From Stieleria maiorica (GTDB lineage Bacteria; Planctomycetota; Planctomycetia; Pirellulales; Pirellulaceae): a stretch of 64,000 nt of DNA. The notes beneath the pieces were generated by a model. That model was not told where the DNA came from. It ran no database searches and saw only the letters and a program-made list of their open reading frames with translations. Below are positions 8,918 through 17,164 of this stretch, piece after piece. The DNA is taken from NCBI RefSeq assembly GCF_008035925.1, contig NZ_CP036264.1, positions 5,888,402 through 5,952,401 on the forward strand, given 5' to 3'. How positions within the stretch are numbered: the first letter of the stretch is position 1; each line of letters opens with the position of its first letter. A program made the translations under genes and the position numbers.

Positions 8918-9766
8918 TTATGGCTTACCGAACAAAAACACGCCCCAACTGAGGTGCCCCTTGCGGCCCCCTTCAATCCAATGCCGAAGCCCCGCTTTCA
9001 TGCGTTCCAAGTAGTCGTCGGATATCTTGCGACTCAAGTCCGCCTGACGGTCCTCGGTCTCCTTGAGCACACGCGAGTAGTGATTAACGAGTTGGCCGGT
9101 CAAGTCCTCGAATCCCAGGTCTTCCCAGCCCAGGTCACGAGCGACACTCTGATAGAACTTCGGGAACCCGAGGTCGGACAGGTGGATGCGAGCGAGAATC
9201 GGATCCAACACACCGTCAGGGCAATCATCGGACTGCATGGGATCGGTGAAAACGAATCGCCCCCCCGACTTCAACACCCGATCGACCTCGCCCAAGACAC
9301 GCGGCCGATTCCCGGCGTGCAGAATCGCGTCTTGCGACCACGCCGCATCAAAGGTCCCATTCTCCAGCGGCAAGTCTTCAAAACTTCCGTCGACGACATC
9401 GATCCGATCGGAAACCCCGGCCGCCTCATTCAGTCGCCGGTTGCGTTCGTTTTCGGTCTCCGACAAATTCACGCACACCACTCGGCAACCAAACCGCTCG
9501 ACCATGCGACGCGCTGCGCCGCCGTATCCCGACCCGATGTCGATGACGGTCGAATCGGCATCCAGGTCCCCGATTCGCTGCAACAGATGATCGACCGTCC
9601 GCCGACTGGCATCCTTGATCGCATCTTCGTCCGACCCGTACAGCCCGATGTGAATATCCTCACCGCCCCAGATCTCCGAATAGAAACCGTCCGCATCGGA
9701 ACTGTTGTAATACTCCCGCGCGACCTGGGTGGCCATTTCTGAACTCATGTTCGAACTCGTGCTCAC
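8918..9766 (-). CDS. Sarcosine/dimethylglycine N-methyltransferase
   Basis: A 282-residue class I SAM-dependent methyltransferase. Motif I is V-I-D-I-G-S-G-Y-G-G-A-A-R, and the product resembles SDMT enzymes throughout, including an N-terminal Y-Y-N-S-S-D-A-D-G-F-Y and W-G-G-E-D-I-H-I-G-L-Y. The family converts sarcosine or dimethylglycine to glycine betaine. It starts with GTG at 9766, forming a GTGA overlap with the stop of the upstream glycine/sarcosine methyltransferase. A second Met seven codons in is an alternative start. The two genes together give the full three-step methylation of glycine to betaine. Confidence 0.9.
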   Translation of the reverse strand: MSTSSNMSSEMATQVAREYYNSSDADGFYSEIWGGEDIHIGLYGSDEDAIKDASRRTVDHLLQRIGDLDADSTVIDIGSGYGGAARRMVERFGCRVVCVNLSETENERNRRLNEAAGVSDRIDVVDGSFEDLPLENGTFDAAWSQDAILHAGNRPRVLGEVDRVLKSGGRFVFTDPMQSDDCPDGVLDPILARIHLSDLGFPKFYQSVARDLGWEDLGFEDLTGQLVNHYSRVLKETEDRQADLSRKISDDYLERMKAGLRHWIEGGRKGHLSWGVFLFGKP

Positions 9767-10602
9767 TGCGGCGCCTCCTCGGGGGATCCCGCATATTTCT
9801 TCGACGCGACATGGACAAAGAAGTCCGGCTCGCGCTCGTGATAGGTTTCCTGAAAATCGCCGTACGTGCTGACCGACTGAAACCCGACCTCCTGCATCAG
9901 ACCGCGGGTATAGTCTTTCCGCAGCGGATACATGTTCAGGTGATAAACCGAGCCATCGGCGAACGAATACTGAAACCGAGCCAGACCTTCATCCACGTGC
10001 TCCGGCTCTGCGGAAACCTTTTCGCCGCAGTAGTAGTACTTATGCTTTGAACTGAAACCGTGATCGAGGATCTCGTCGTAGTTCCGCTGGTCCAGAATCA
10101 GCACGCCGTCGTGAACCAACGCCGAGTAGAACTCGGCCAGCGCTTTTCGCCGGTCCCGCTCACTGAACAGGTGCGTGAACGAATTCCCCAAACAAATCAC
10201 GGCATCGAACCGACCGTAGACGTCTCGATTGAGCCACCGCCAATCGGCCTGGGCGGTTCGCAGCACCCTCCCCCTCTGCCGCGCGTTCTCAAACGCTCGC
10301 GAAAGCATGTAGGGGCTGCCATCGACGCTGACCACGTCGAACCCCGCTTCAAGCAACCGGACCGAATGAAACCCCGTCCCGGTGGCAACGTCCAAGACGC
10401 GTTTGACGCCGTGCGAGCGGAGTTGCTCGATAAAGAAATCACCCTCCGACTCCCAACGCTGCTGCCAATCGATCAACTCGTCCCATTTCTCAACAAACCC
10501 GCGCACATATTCGTCGGTGTAGTTATCTGTTGACCGCACTTCGGTCGGGTCGGGGCCGTAGTCTTGAGATTTGTATTCGAGCAGAAATTCGTCGGGCGCC
10601 AT
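9763..10602 (-). CDS. Glycine/sarcosine N-methyltransferase
   Basis: A 279-residue SAM-dependent methyltransferase from the ATG at 10602. The conserved start region Y-T-D-E-Y-V-R-G-F-V-E-K-W-D, SAM motif V-L-D-V-A-T-G-T-G-F-H-S, and I-C-L-G-N-S-F-T-H-L fit the GSMT family, which methylates glycine to sarcosine and dimethylglycine. In-frame sequence continues to 10737, but it is basic and unlike the family, so the internal start is chosen. This is the promoter-proximal gene of the minus-strand osmolyte operon and faces the divergent MarR-type regulator. Confidence 0.9.
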   Translation of the reverse strand: MAPDEFLLEYKSQDYGPDPTEVRSTDNYTDEYVRGFVEKWDELIDWQQRWESEGDFFIEQLRSHGVKRVLDVATGTGFHSVRLLEAGFDVVSVDGSPYMLSRAFENARQRGRVLRTAQADWRWLNRDVYGRFDAVICLGNSFTHLFSERDRRKALAEFYSALVHDGVLILDQRNYDEILDHGFSSKHKYYYCGEKVSAEPEHVDEGLARFQYSFADGSVYHLNMYPLRKDYTRGLMQEVGFQSVSTYGDFQETYHEREPDFFVHVASKKYAGSPEEAPQ

Positions 10603-10887
10603 ACATCTTGCCTTGGGAAAGAAATCGTCGACTTGCGGCCGGGCCGCACTGGACGAGCGACCCAGGGTACCAGAAAATGGTTTGTGTTGAAAGCACTTCC
10701 GGCCCAGACAAGAGCTTATGGACGCCAAGCTCATCACGTCAACCTCGTGTTTTCCCGCAGATCCCGGCGTTTGGCGTTACTGGCGCAGAACGTTGATGTT
10801 CCGTTAAAATAAGTTGAATCCTTAGCGCCGAGTCGAGCGAATCGGCGCCCCCCCCTCCCGGTCCCTTCTAATCTGGAATCCACTGCA
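10603..10887. promoter_or_regulatory. Divergent promoter region of the osmolyte operon and MarR gene
   Basis: A 285-base non-coding gap between the glycine/sarcosine methyltransferase start and the regulator start. It must hold both promoters. It contains an AT-rich patch near 10788-10825 and a C-tract near 10848-10858. Two GTTGA-type half-sites near 10793 and 10812 are weak operator candidates. I could not find a convincing symmetric MarR operator or sigma-70 boxes by eye. Confidence 0.5.
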
Positions 10888-11424
10888 TTGTTGACGCATG
10901 AGGACCAGATCGTTGCGGCGATCCGACAGATCATCCGCGCGGTCGACCTGCATTCACGAAAATTGGTCAACGGCCACGGCTTTACCGGCCCGCAACTGGC
11001 CGTGCTGCAGGAGACGCAGCGACTCGGCACCGCCTCGCCCAAGGCCCTCGCCCGCGCCGTCCACCTGAGCCAAGCGACGGTGACGGGGATTTTGCAGCGG
11101 TTGGAGCGGCGTGAATTGATTGTCCGAAAACCGAGCGCGAACGATCGACGCTCCGTATTGATCGAAATCTCGTCCCAAGGCCGGCAGGTCCTCGAGTCCT
11201 CTCCGTCGCTGCTGCAAGACCGTTTCCGCGACGCGCTCTCCTCGCTGGAAGAATGGGAGCGACTGCAAATCCTCTCCACGCTGCAACGCGTCGCCAATTT
11301 GATGGACGCCGAAGACCTGGAGGCGGCGCCTCACTTGACGCCGGGCGAAATCGCCGCCAACGAAGATCACCTGGCCAAGCCCGATCCGCCGATCGACCAG
11401 CAGGTCGGCAACGAAGTGGGCTAG
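10888..11424 (+). CDS. MarR-family transcriptional regulator, possibly EctR-like
   Basis: A 178-residue winged-helix protein. The recognition region A-L-A-R-A-V-H-L-S-Q-A-T-V-T-G-I-L-Q-R-L-E-R-R and the wing R-K-P-S-A-N-D-R-R-S-V-L-I-E are typical of MarR proteins. No in-frame ATG lies upstream before a stop, so the start is one of two consecutive TTG codons (10888 or 10891). A C-terminal extension of about 30 residues is acidic and Pro-rich. It is divergent from the betaine/osmolyte operon. MarR-type EctR regulators control ectoine genes in other halotolerant bacteria, so it probably represses or tunes this operon in response to osmolarity (inference). Confidence 0.85.
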   Translation: MLTHEDQIVAAIRQIIRAVDLHSRKLVNGHGFTGPQLAVLQETQRLGTASPKALARAVHLSQATVTGILQRLERRELIVRKPSANDRRSVLIEISSQGRQVLESSPSLLQDRFRDALSSLEEWERLQILSTLQRVANLMDAEDLEAAPHLTPGEIAANEDHLAKPDPPIDQQVGNEVG

Positions 11425-11458
11425 GTTTTTAATTTCTAGATGGATAGCGACGCTTTGA

Positions 11459-11516
11459 CGTAGCTACGCTCGCCAGAGCGTGGAAAGCCCCGGAGATCCA
11501 CCTTCTGGCGACGGTA
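11459..11516. repeat. Dispersed intergenic repeat, family A
   Basis: Two facing copies of a motif made of GTAGCTACG followed or preceded by CGCCAGA, enclosing a short variable centre. Related copies occur near 19654-19745 and 22331-22352. All are intergenic, which fits a small palindromic dispersed element of the REP/MITE kind. It lies in the 308-base gap between the MarR gene and the sulfatase. Confidence 0.6.
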
Positions 11517-11546
11517 GCTACGTTCTCGATAGCTTGGTTTTTGGTA

Positions 11547-11606
11547 GTGGACGACGCGAGGAGTCCATTCGGATTGCGACTCGCAAGGACTCCTCGCGTC
11601 GTCCAC
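11547..11606. repeat. Perfect 20-bp inverted repeat, family B
   Basis: Arms 11547-11566 and 11587-11606 are perfectly complementary over 20 bases around a 20-base loop. An imperfect copy with 25-base arms is at 26361-26426. Both are intergenic and downstream of converging or ending genes, so they could act as bidirectional terminators, but the recurrence suggests a dispersed element. Confidence 0.7.
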
Positions 11607-11732
11607 GACTGATGAACCGAAGCTTCCGGCGAGCCAAGCCCACTCGCTCACGCGTCGGGCTCGTATCACCAGCGCAACTTCAAAACCGACGCAGCGCGTC
11701 TGGGATGGTGCCTTGGCGAAAACGGTTTCGAT

Positions 11733-13913
11733 TCACTTGACCAACCGGATTGTCACTTCACGCAGCCGCCAACTCCCCGCGGCTTCCACGCCGAAGTGCG
11801 GGCTGCTATCGAGTCGCAACGTCGCTCCGGCCCGCAGCACTCCCAAATCGCTTAGCAAGCCGCTTTGATCCTTCGCATCGATGTCGGCGTCCACACAATA
11901 GATGGCCAGGGGTTCTGCGTCGCCCACCGTGTAGAAACCGCCACACGTTCCGTCCTTGCCAGCGACGAGCCCCACGGACTCGACGATCACGTCACGATCG
12001 AATTGAATCAATAAAGCTTCGCGATGATCGACTCGGTCCGCGCCGCCGCCAACGATGCCCAGTCCGACGGCATCGGTGTTGAACGTCACTTCGGCATCGG
12101 CATCGGCTTGTTCGCCGGCCACCGCCGTCATCGTCATCAACACTGCGGTGTCCCCGACTTTGATCGCCGTCTCGGCGACTTTCGCCCCCTCCAATTGATT
12201 GGCAACCTGCGAACCGGAGCGTAAGTCGATCGTGATGCGCCGGTCATCGGCGATCGCCGCGGTACGGTGGCCACCCGCGTTACGATGAAGCAAGGCTTGG
12301 CCGGTCATGAAATCAATCAGCGGCTCCAGCGCCGCATCGTGGATCAAGTCGTTCGTCTCCCACTGGTCCACCGCCAAGTTGTACAGCTCGTAGGGATTCG
12401 CTTGGCCGGCGCGAAGCAACCGGGCATCAAAAAACAGTTTCCACTGCCCGTGATAGGTTTCCCCGTTGATCGTCGGTGAATCCAAACGCAACGCGACCGC
12501 CGCGGGATCTCCCTTGGCCTCCTTGTGGTCGTTGAAAAACAAGGGAGGACGTCGGTCGATGGACTCACCCCGCAATGCCGATAGGATGCTAAAGCTATCC
12601 TCGGCGCCTTTTTCTCCGCGGCGCAGATCCGGCAGGTCGGCACCGATCATTTCCGCTACGGTTGCGTACACGTCTTGCAGCCCGATCGGCGTGCGATTCG
12701 TTTGTCCATCGGTCGATGCATCCCCGTCACCGATCCCGCCGGCCGCCCACGCCGCGATGAAAGGCACACGGTGCCCTCCTTCGTACACCGATCCCTTGTG
12801 CGACCGAAACGGCCCGGTGGCGATGTCGCTGTTTTTTTCCGCCCCGTTGTCGCTAGTAAAAACCACCAGCGTCGTTTCCAACAGCTTTCGACCGACATTC
12901 CGCGGGTCATCGGTCGATTGCAACCAGTCCAGCAACCGCCCCAGTGCCACATCGTTTTCATAGATGAAATCGTGGCGTGCATCCATCGGTTCACCCGATT
13001 TTGTCCGTGCCGCTCCTGCAACGGGCTGACCATCGATCGCACTGTCCGGCGTATAAGGCCCGTGGTTTGAATTGGAGGGGTAATACAAGAAGAACGGTTT
13101 TCGCTTGGTCGCATCTCGGCTGACATGCTGCCGCAGAAACTCGATCGCGTGATCCGAGTGCCGGCTGCCCAATGCACTCAACACATATGCGTCGGGACCT
13201 TTCGCCGCGAGCTGCTTTCCGTTGCCCGTCGCACCGATCGCCGTTCGGTCATGAATGTGTCCGGGACCGATCGTCTGTCTTGGCCCGTTTCGCTTCGACG
13301 CATTCTTAATCCTTTCTGCCCCGGCGTCAGGCCCGGAGGTTCCGTGCGAGCGCGACGTGAATCGGGCGAAGTCAAATCCGTGATCCACCGGTGTGGTGAA
13401 CAGGGGCTGCCGCAGATCGGCATCGTCCCAACCGGCGGCCGGTGAACCATCGCCGCGTCGGTAACGCAGTCCGACATGCCACTTGCCGACCATCGCGGTT
13501 GAATACCCATGATCGCGAAGCATTGATGCGATCGTCGGCCGATCCGCTTCGATCATCGGATCGCCTTGGCTGCCGAACAGAACCCAGTGCTTCAAACGGT
13601 TGCGCCAAGGATAGCGTCCGGTCAACAATCCATAGCGCGTCGGGGAACAGCGAGAGGAGGGCGTGTGGGCGTCGGTCATGCGCATGCCCATTCGGGCCAA
13701 CCGCTCCATCTGCGGTGTGTGCACCTGGACATCGTCTCCGTTGCCGGTGAAATCCTGATAGGCACTCGTGTCGCCCATGCCCATGTCGTCGGCCATCATC
13801 AACACGATGTTCGGCCGCAACGTCGTTTCGTCCGCACGCAGGTCGGAGGGCAGCGACACCGGAATCCATAGCGAACCGAAAACCAAAACGGCAAAAGAGG
13901 AAGCGACTTTCAT
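11733..13913 (-). CDS. Secreted sulfatase
   Basis: A 726-residue sulfatase from the ATG at 13913, with a signal peptide ending near L-R-A. The N-terminal metal site is N-I-V-L-M-M-A-D-D-M-G-M-G-D. The formylglycine motif is C-S-P-T-R inside H-T-P-S-S-R-C-S-P-T-R-Y-G-L-L-T-G-R, so it is a cysteine-type enzyme needing formylglycine maturation. Later metal/active-site segments include V-G-K-W-H-V-G and V-V-F-T-S-D-N-G-A. After the catalytic domain there is an extra beta-rich domain of about 150 residues. Planctomycetes use many such enzymes to desulfate algal polysaccharides. The substrate cannot be predicted. It is a single gene convergent with the MarR gene. Confidence 0.92.
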   Translation of the reverse strand: MKVASSFAVLVFGSLWIPVSLPSDLRADETTLRPNIVLMMADDMGMGDTSAYQDFTGNGDDVQVHTPQMERLARMGMRMTDAHTPSSRCSPTRYGLLTGRYPWRNRLKHWVLFGSQGDPMIEADRPTIASMLRDHGYSTAMVGKWHVGLRYRRGDGSPAAGWDDADLRQPLFTTPVDHGFDFARFTSRSHGTSGPDAGAERIKNASKRNGPRQTIGPGHIHDRTAIGATGNGKQLAAKGPDAYVLSALGSRHSDHAIEFLRQHVSRDATKRKPFFLYYPSNSNHGPYTPDSAIDGQPVAGAARTKSGEPMDARHDFIYENDVALGRLLDWLQSTDDPRNVGRKLLETTLVVFTSDNGAEKNSDIATGPFRSHKGSVYEGGHRVPFIAAWAAGGIGDGDASTDGQTNRTPIGLQDVYATVAEMIGADLPDLRRGEKGAEDSFSILSALRGESIDRRPPLFFNDHKEAKGDPAAVALRLDSPTINGETYHGQWKLFFDARLLRAGQANPYELYNLAVDQWETNDLIHDAALEPLIDFMTGQALLHRNAGGHRTAAIADDRRITIDLRSGSQVANQLEGAKVAETAIKVGDTAVLMTMTAVAGEQADADAEVTFNTDAVGLGIVGGGADRVDHREALLIQFDRDVIVESVGLVAGKDGTCGGFYTVGDAEPLAIYCVDADIDAKDQSGLLSDLGVLRAGATLRLDSSPHFGVEAAGSWRLREVTIRLVK

Positions 13914-14206
13914 ATTCCATCCGCGATCGAGCAGTTTTAAAGCGCCGCATTGTACCCGCTGACGCAACGATCATTGCCCCGCCGGGAAAGAATTCTGGCA
14001 AACCAATGCCAACGACCAACGTCATAGCCCCATTGTGAATCCCCCCGCGGCAAGACGAAAATGCCGACCGCGTTCCGGCCTGTTGATTCAATCGTCTTCG
14101 GTACCAGCCCGAAGCGCAAGCGAGTGGAGCTGCGGCGTCCCTGGCTCGCGACGCGGAACAAGTGTATCAGAAGGCCGGTTCTGACGCGGTCCCACCATCT
14201 GTCCTT

Positions 14207-14246
14207 CCCTGCTCGAAACTTCACTGCTCGAAACTTCCCTGCTCGG
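14207..14246. repeat. Short tandem repeat, 15-bp unit
   Basis: About 2.7 copies of a 15-base unit containing CTGCTCGAAACTT occupy the leader just upstream of the aldolase start at 14261. The in-frame reading through it is low-complexity (repeated C-S-K-L), which supports the downstream start. Confidence 0.6.
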
Positions 14247-14260
14247 TAAAAAAACTCCTG

Positions 14261-15022
14261 ATGAGAAAAAGCAAAACACTCTCGCGCATCCGCGACGGCG
14301 AAACGATTCGAACCTGCGTGTTGGGTCACTACATTCCCGCCTATGTCTGTCACGCCGCGCGCGCCGGATATGATTGCCTGTGGTTGGATCTGGAGCACCG
14401 GGCGATGTCGATTCATCAGATCCAAGCACTGCTGGCGTACGCCCACCTGTACGACATTGATGTCATGCTGCGCGCGCCGACGCTGGAGAAAACCGGGCTG
14501 TATCGTTACCTGGAAGAAGGCGCCACGGGGTTGCTGATCCCGCACGTCTCCACGGTCGAAAAGGCCGAGATGCTGGTCGATGCGGTCAAGTTTCCGCCGC
14601 TGGGCGATCGCGGAATCGACAACGCCGGGCTGGATGCGGATTTCCATATCCACGACCCCGATCACTACACCCAGTGGGCCAACCGCGAAACGTTCCTATG
14701 CGTCCAGATCGAAACGCCCGAGGGAGTCGCCAACATCGACGCGATCGCCGCGGTCGAAGGCGTCGACATGATCTTTGTCGGGCCCGGTGACCTGGGGTTA
14801 CGGTTGCGTCAAAGCGGCCAGATGACGATCGACCAGGCCTGGGAAACCGTGGCGGCGGCATGCAAAAAGCACGGCGTCGCGTTCGGCGGTCCGACGATGA
14901 CGCACGACGAAATGCAAAAGCGACATGCCCAAGGCGCCCAATTGCTGGTCAACAGCAGCGAATTCGGCCATTTTTCCCAAGGCCTGCGTGAAGACAGCCA
15001 ACGCTACAACGACCTCACCTGA
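14261..15022 (+). CDS. HpcH/HpaI aldolase family protein
   Basis: A 253-residue TIM-barrel aldolase. The family pattern is present: Y-D-C-L-W-L-D-L-E-H near the start, G-L-L-I-P-H-V-S-T-V, V-Q-I-E-T-P-E-G-V with its metal-binding Glu, and G-P-G-D-L-G-L near the C-terminal part. Such enzymes perform divalent-metal-dependent retro-aldol cleavage of 2-oxo-3-deoxy or 2,4-dihydroxy acids, often from sugar-acid breakdown. The start at 14261 is chosen because the upstream extension is repetitive and outside the family length. It is a monocistronic plus-strand gene next to a sulfatase, so it might act in polysaccharide-derived sugar catabolism (inference). Confidence 0.88.
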   Translation: MRKSKTLSRIRDGETIRTCVLGHYIPAYVCHAARAGYDCLWLDLEHRAMSIHQIQALLAYAHLYDIDVMLRAPTLEKTGLYRYLEEGATGLLIPHVSTVEKAEMLVDAVKFPPLGDRGIDNAGLDADFHIHDPDHYTQWANRETFLCVQIETPEGVANIDAIAAVEGVDMIFVGPGDLGLRLRQSGQMTIDQAWETVAAACKKHGVAFGGPTMTHDEMQKRHAQGAQLLVNSSEFGHFSQGLREDSQRYNDLT

Positions 15023-15046
15023 CCCCAAAAGGGGACGGGGGTTGAA

Positions 15047-15190
15047 TGTCACGGGCTTAGTGAGCCGACGGCGCTAGCCGCGGGCCTTGATGCGACTTTA
15101 ACACGGCGGTAAGGCCCGAGGCTAGAGCCTACGGCTCAGCATATTGGCTTAAGGTAAGGCCCGAGCTAGCGCCTACGGCTCAGCGTATTG
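15047..15190. repeat. Dispersed palindromic repeat, family C
   Basis: The segment carries TGAGCCGACGGCGCTAGCCG and, about 60 bases later, its approximate inverse ending GCCTACGGCTCA, giving inverted arms of about 26 bases. A further partial copy of the right arm follows near 15150-15185. A second element with high identity lies at 25255-25360. Both sit beside a short leader containing GGGGACGGGGGT. It fills the 194-base gap after the aldolase gene. Confidence 0.7.
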
Positions 15191-15216
15191 CTTAAGCAAC
15201 GCATCGGCCGTGGTCG

Positions 15217-15927
15217 TCACGGAACACAACCGATCAATTCATCGACGACCTTTCGTTGACGATCCGGAGATTGTTTGACGAACCGGTGGCTGATTTCGAT
15301 CTCGACCCCGTAGTACTGCTTCGGATCGAATCGTTTTCGCAGCGCCGTCGTCAGTCCGTCGTCGATACCTGCGTAGGGTTGATTCATGACGACGCGCCGC
15401 CGCGGATGACATTTCATCAAACATTGTTGCCACTCCCGGCAGTATTCCGCTTCGCCGTCGGCATCGGGATCAAACAACAGGCCGACATCGATCGGCCGCC
15501 AGACGCCCGCGATTCGAGGCGTGAAGGTGTGAACGGAAACGTGGATGGCCGTTTGTCCTCGGCCGACAATCGCATCGATCGTGCTGGTGACCGCATCGCG
15601 ATAGGGATGGTAGTACTGGTCCAGGATGGCCTGCTGTCGCGTCTCGGGCAGGTCACGCGTGAACTTTGAAAACAACGCTTCATGATCAAGCGATCGGTTC
15701 AAATCAACCAACAAACGTGTCGTGGTTGATGAGATCAGCGGCACCCCGAAGTGCTCCGCCAAATGCGTGGCGGCCGCCAGAGCGCCGGGATCGTAACCGC
15801 GATGACTGGCCAACCACGCCTTGGCATCGCGACGGTCAAACGCATCAGCAAATTCCGGCGGCACGTGGTTTCCGCCGTGTTCGCAGGTCACGACGATCGT
15901 CGGTGCCACCTCAGAGGCTGAACTCAC
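15217..15927 (-). CDS. N-formylglutamate amidohydrolase-like enzyme
   Basis: A 236-residue member of the N-formylglutamate amidohydrolase (HutG-like) family. Visible motifs are V-T-C-E-H-G-G-N-H-V-P near the start, D-L-N-R-S-L in the middle, and H-V-S-V-H-T-F-T-P, which supply the metal ligands typical of the fold. It starts with GTG at 15927 in a GTGA overlap with the GCS2 gene. No histidine-degradation genes are nearby. The context of two amide ligases and a C39-like peptidase suggests it deformylates or hydrolyses a glutamate-containing metabolite made by that operon (inference). Confidence 0.85.
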   Translation of the reverse strand: MSSASEVAPTIVVTCEHGGNHVPPEFADAFDRRDAKAWLASHRGYDPGALAAATHLAEHFGVPLISSTTTRLLVDLNRSLDHEALFSKFTRDLPETRQQAILDQYYHPYRDAVTSTIDAIVGRGQTAIHVSVHTFTPRIAGVWRPIDVGLLFDPDADGEAEYCREWQQCLMKCHPRRRVVMNQPYAGIDDGLTTALRKRFDPKQYYGVEIEISHRFVKQSPDRQRKVVDELIGCVP

Positions 15928-17162
15928 GGCTCGAAAGGCCCCCAGTGGTCCAGCGAGTCGGCCACTTCATCGTAAACCGCCTTCAAATCCTCCAACGTAA
16001 ATCGCTTGCCGAGCGCGGCAACGATTCGTGTCGCCAACGTTCCCCGATCGGTGATCACTTCCAGCGGTGCGAACAAACTGTCCAGCACTTCATCGTGTCG
16101 CTTCATACGATTCAACAGCTTGGCCCATAGATCACCCGCTCGGCAGCTTGAACCGGAATGCCCAAACAATTTCAACATTTCTGGCGATTGGATCACTGCG
16201 TTTTCGGCGTGTTCACTGACCTGATCCAGGATCCCACGAAGCAGAGCTGTTGGAACGTTTCGCTGTTCCTCCCACGTCGACCAAGTCTCGGACACCAGTT
16301 CCTTGACCAACGCGATCACGGCCGCGCAGATCGCGACATCGGCACCGGGGTACTCTTGCACATCCATCACGCGAATCTCGATCGAGCCTCGATCAAACCG
16401 CGCGATCGCTCCGCGTGCATTCAAAAACTCGCCGCACAGGGCACCACTAGCGTCGTGGCGACGAATGTCTTGATAGATTCGATCGAAGATTTCTGTCTGG
16501 TAAGTGGGCCGGTCATAGATCGGCTCGGGGATCAAATCGCCGACCAACGAAGACACGGCACTGCAATGTTCGGCATAAAACTGCATTCGCGAATCGAGAT
16601 CGCCGGTATAGACACCCTCCACCACGGGAGAACTGGCGGTCAGCGCTGGCAATAAGGGCAGTGCCAATCGGACGGCGGCATGCAATCGCGCGAATTCATC
16701 GTCATCGGCGAACGGAAGGTTTAAGTGCACGCTTTGGACGTTCGCCCATCCGTGTCGTCGGCAATCAAAAATCTTGTCGTAGGCTTCGTAGATCTCGTGG
16801 TATTCGTGCGGCCAAATCGCGGCATCTTCCTTCGGATCCATCCACGGGTGCATGGCCGTGGGCATCAAACGCAGGTTCAGCGACTCGAGGGCCGGCCCGA
16901 GATCTCGAATGGCTGTTTCAAACTGGCCCGGCAACGGCCGAATCTTCTTGGCCGGATCGGTCGTTTTCAGCTCGATGACGTGCAACATCAGTTCGTTGGA
17001 CCATGTGATCGGTCCACGCGAAAACTCTGAAGTCGGTTCCCCACCGGCCAAAGAAGCCAACAACACGTCGGCGACCGGACGCACGTTGAGCGTGTCGCGA
17101 TCGACCAACATGTATTCCAGTTCGATGCCGAATGCTTCGAACAACTTCAATCGGTCTGCCAT
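15924..17162 (-). CDS. GCS2-family glutamate-cysteine ligase-like amide ligase
   Basis: A 412-residue protein of the GCS2 (carboxylate-amine ligase) family. The N-terminal G-I-E-L-E-Y-M-L-V-D motif and the internal N-E-L-M-L-H-V-I-E-L-K and H-L-N-L-P-F-A-D segments belong to the glutamine-synthetase-like ATP-grasp-independent fold. Family members join glutamate to an amine or amino acid with ATP. The ATG at 17162 lies 2 bases after the ATP-grasp stop and the stop overlaps the next GTG. Its placement with a RimK-like ligase argues for a dedicated pathway rather than glutathione synthesis. The real substrates are unknown. Confidence 0.85.
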   Translation of the reverse strand: MADRLKLFEAFGIELEYMLVDRDTLNVRPVADVLLASLAGGEPTSEFSRGPITWSNELMLHVIELKTTDPAKKIRPLPGQFETAIRDLGPALESLNLRLMPTAMHPWMDPKEDAAIWPHEYHEIYEAYDKIFDCRRHGWANVQSVHLNLPFADDDEFARLHAAVRLALPLLPALTASSPVVEGVYTGDLDSRMQFYAEHCSAVSSLVGDLIPEPIYDRPTYQTEIFDRIYQDIRRHDASGALCGEFLNARGAIARFDRGSIEIRVMDVQEYPGADVAICAAVIALVKELVSETWSTWEEQRNVPTALLRGILDQVSEHAENAVIQSPEMLKLFGHSGSSCRAGDLWAKLLNRMKRHDEVLDSLFAPLEVITDRGTLATRIVAALGKRFTLEDLKAVYDEVADSLDHWGPFEP

Positions 17163-17164
17163 GC

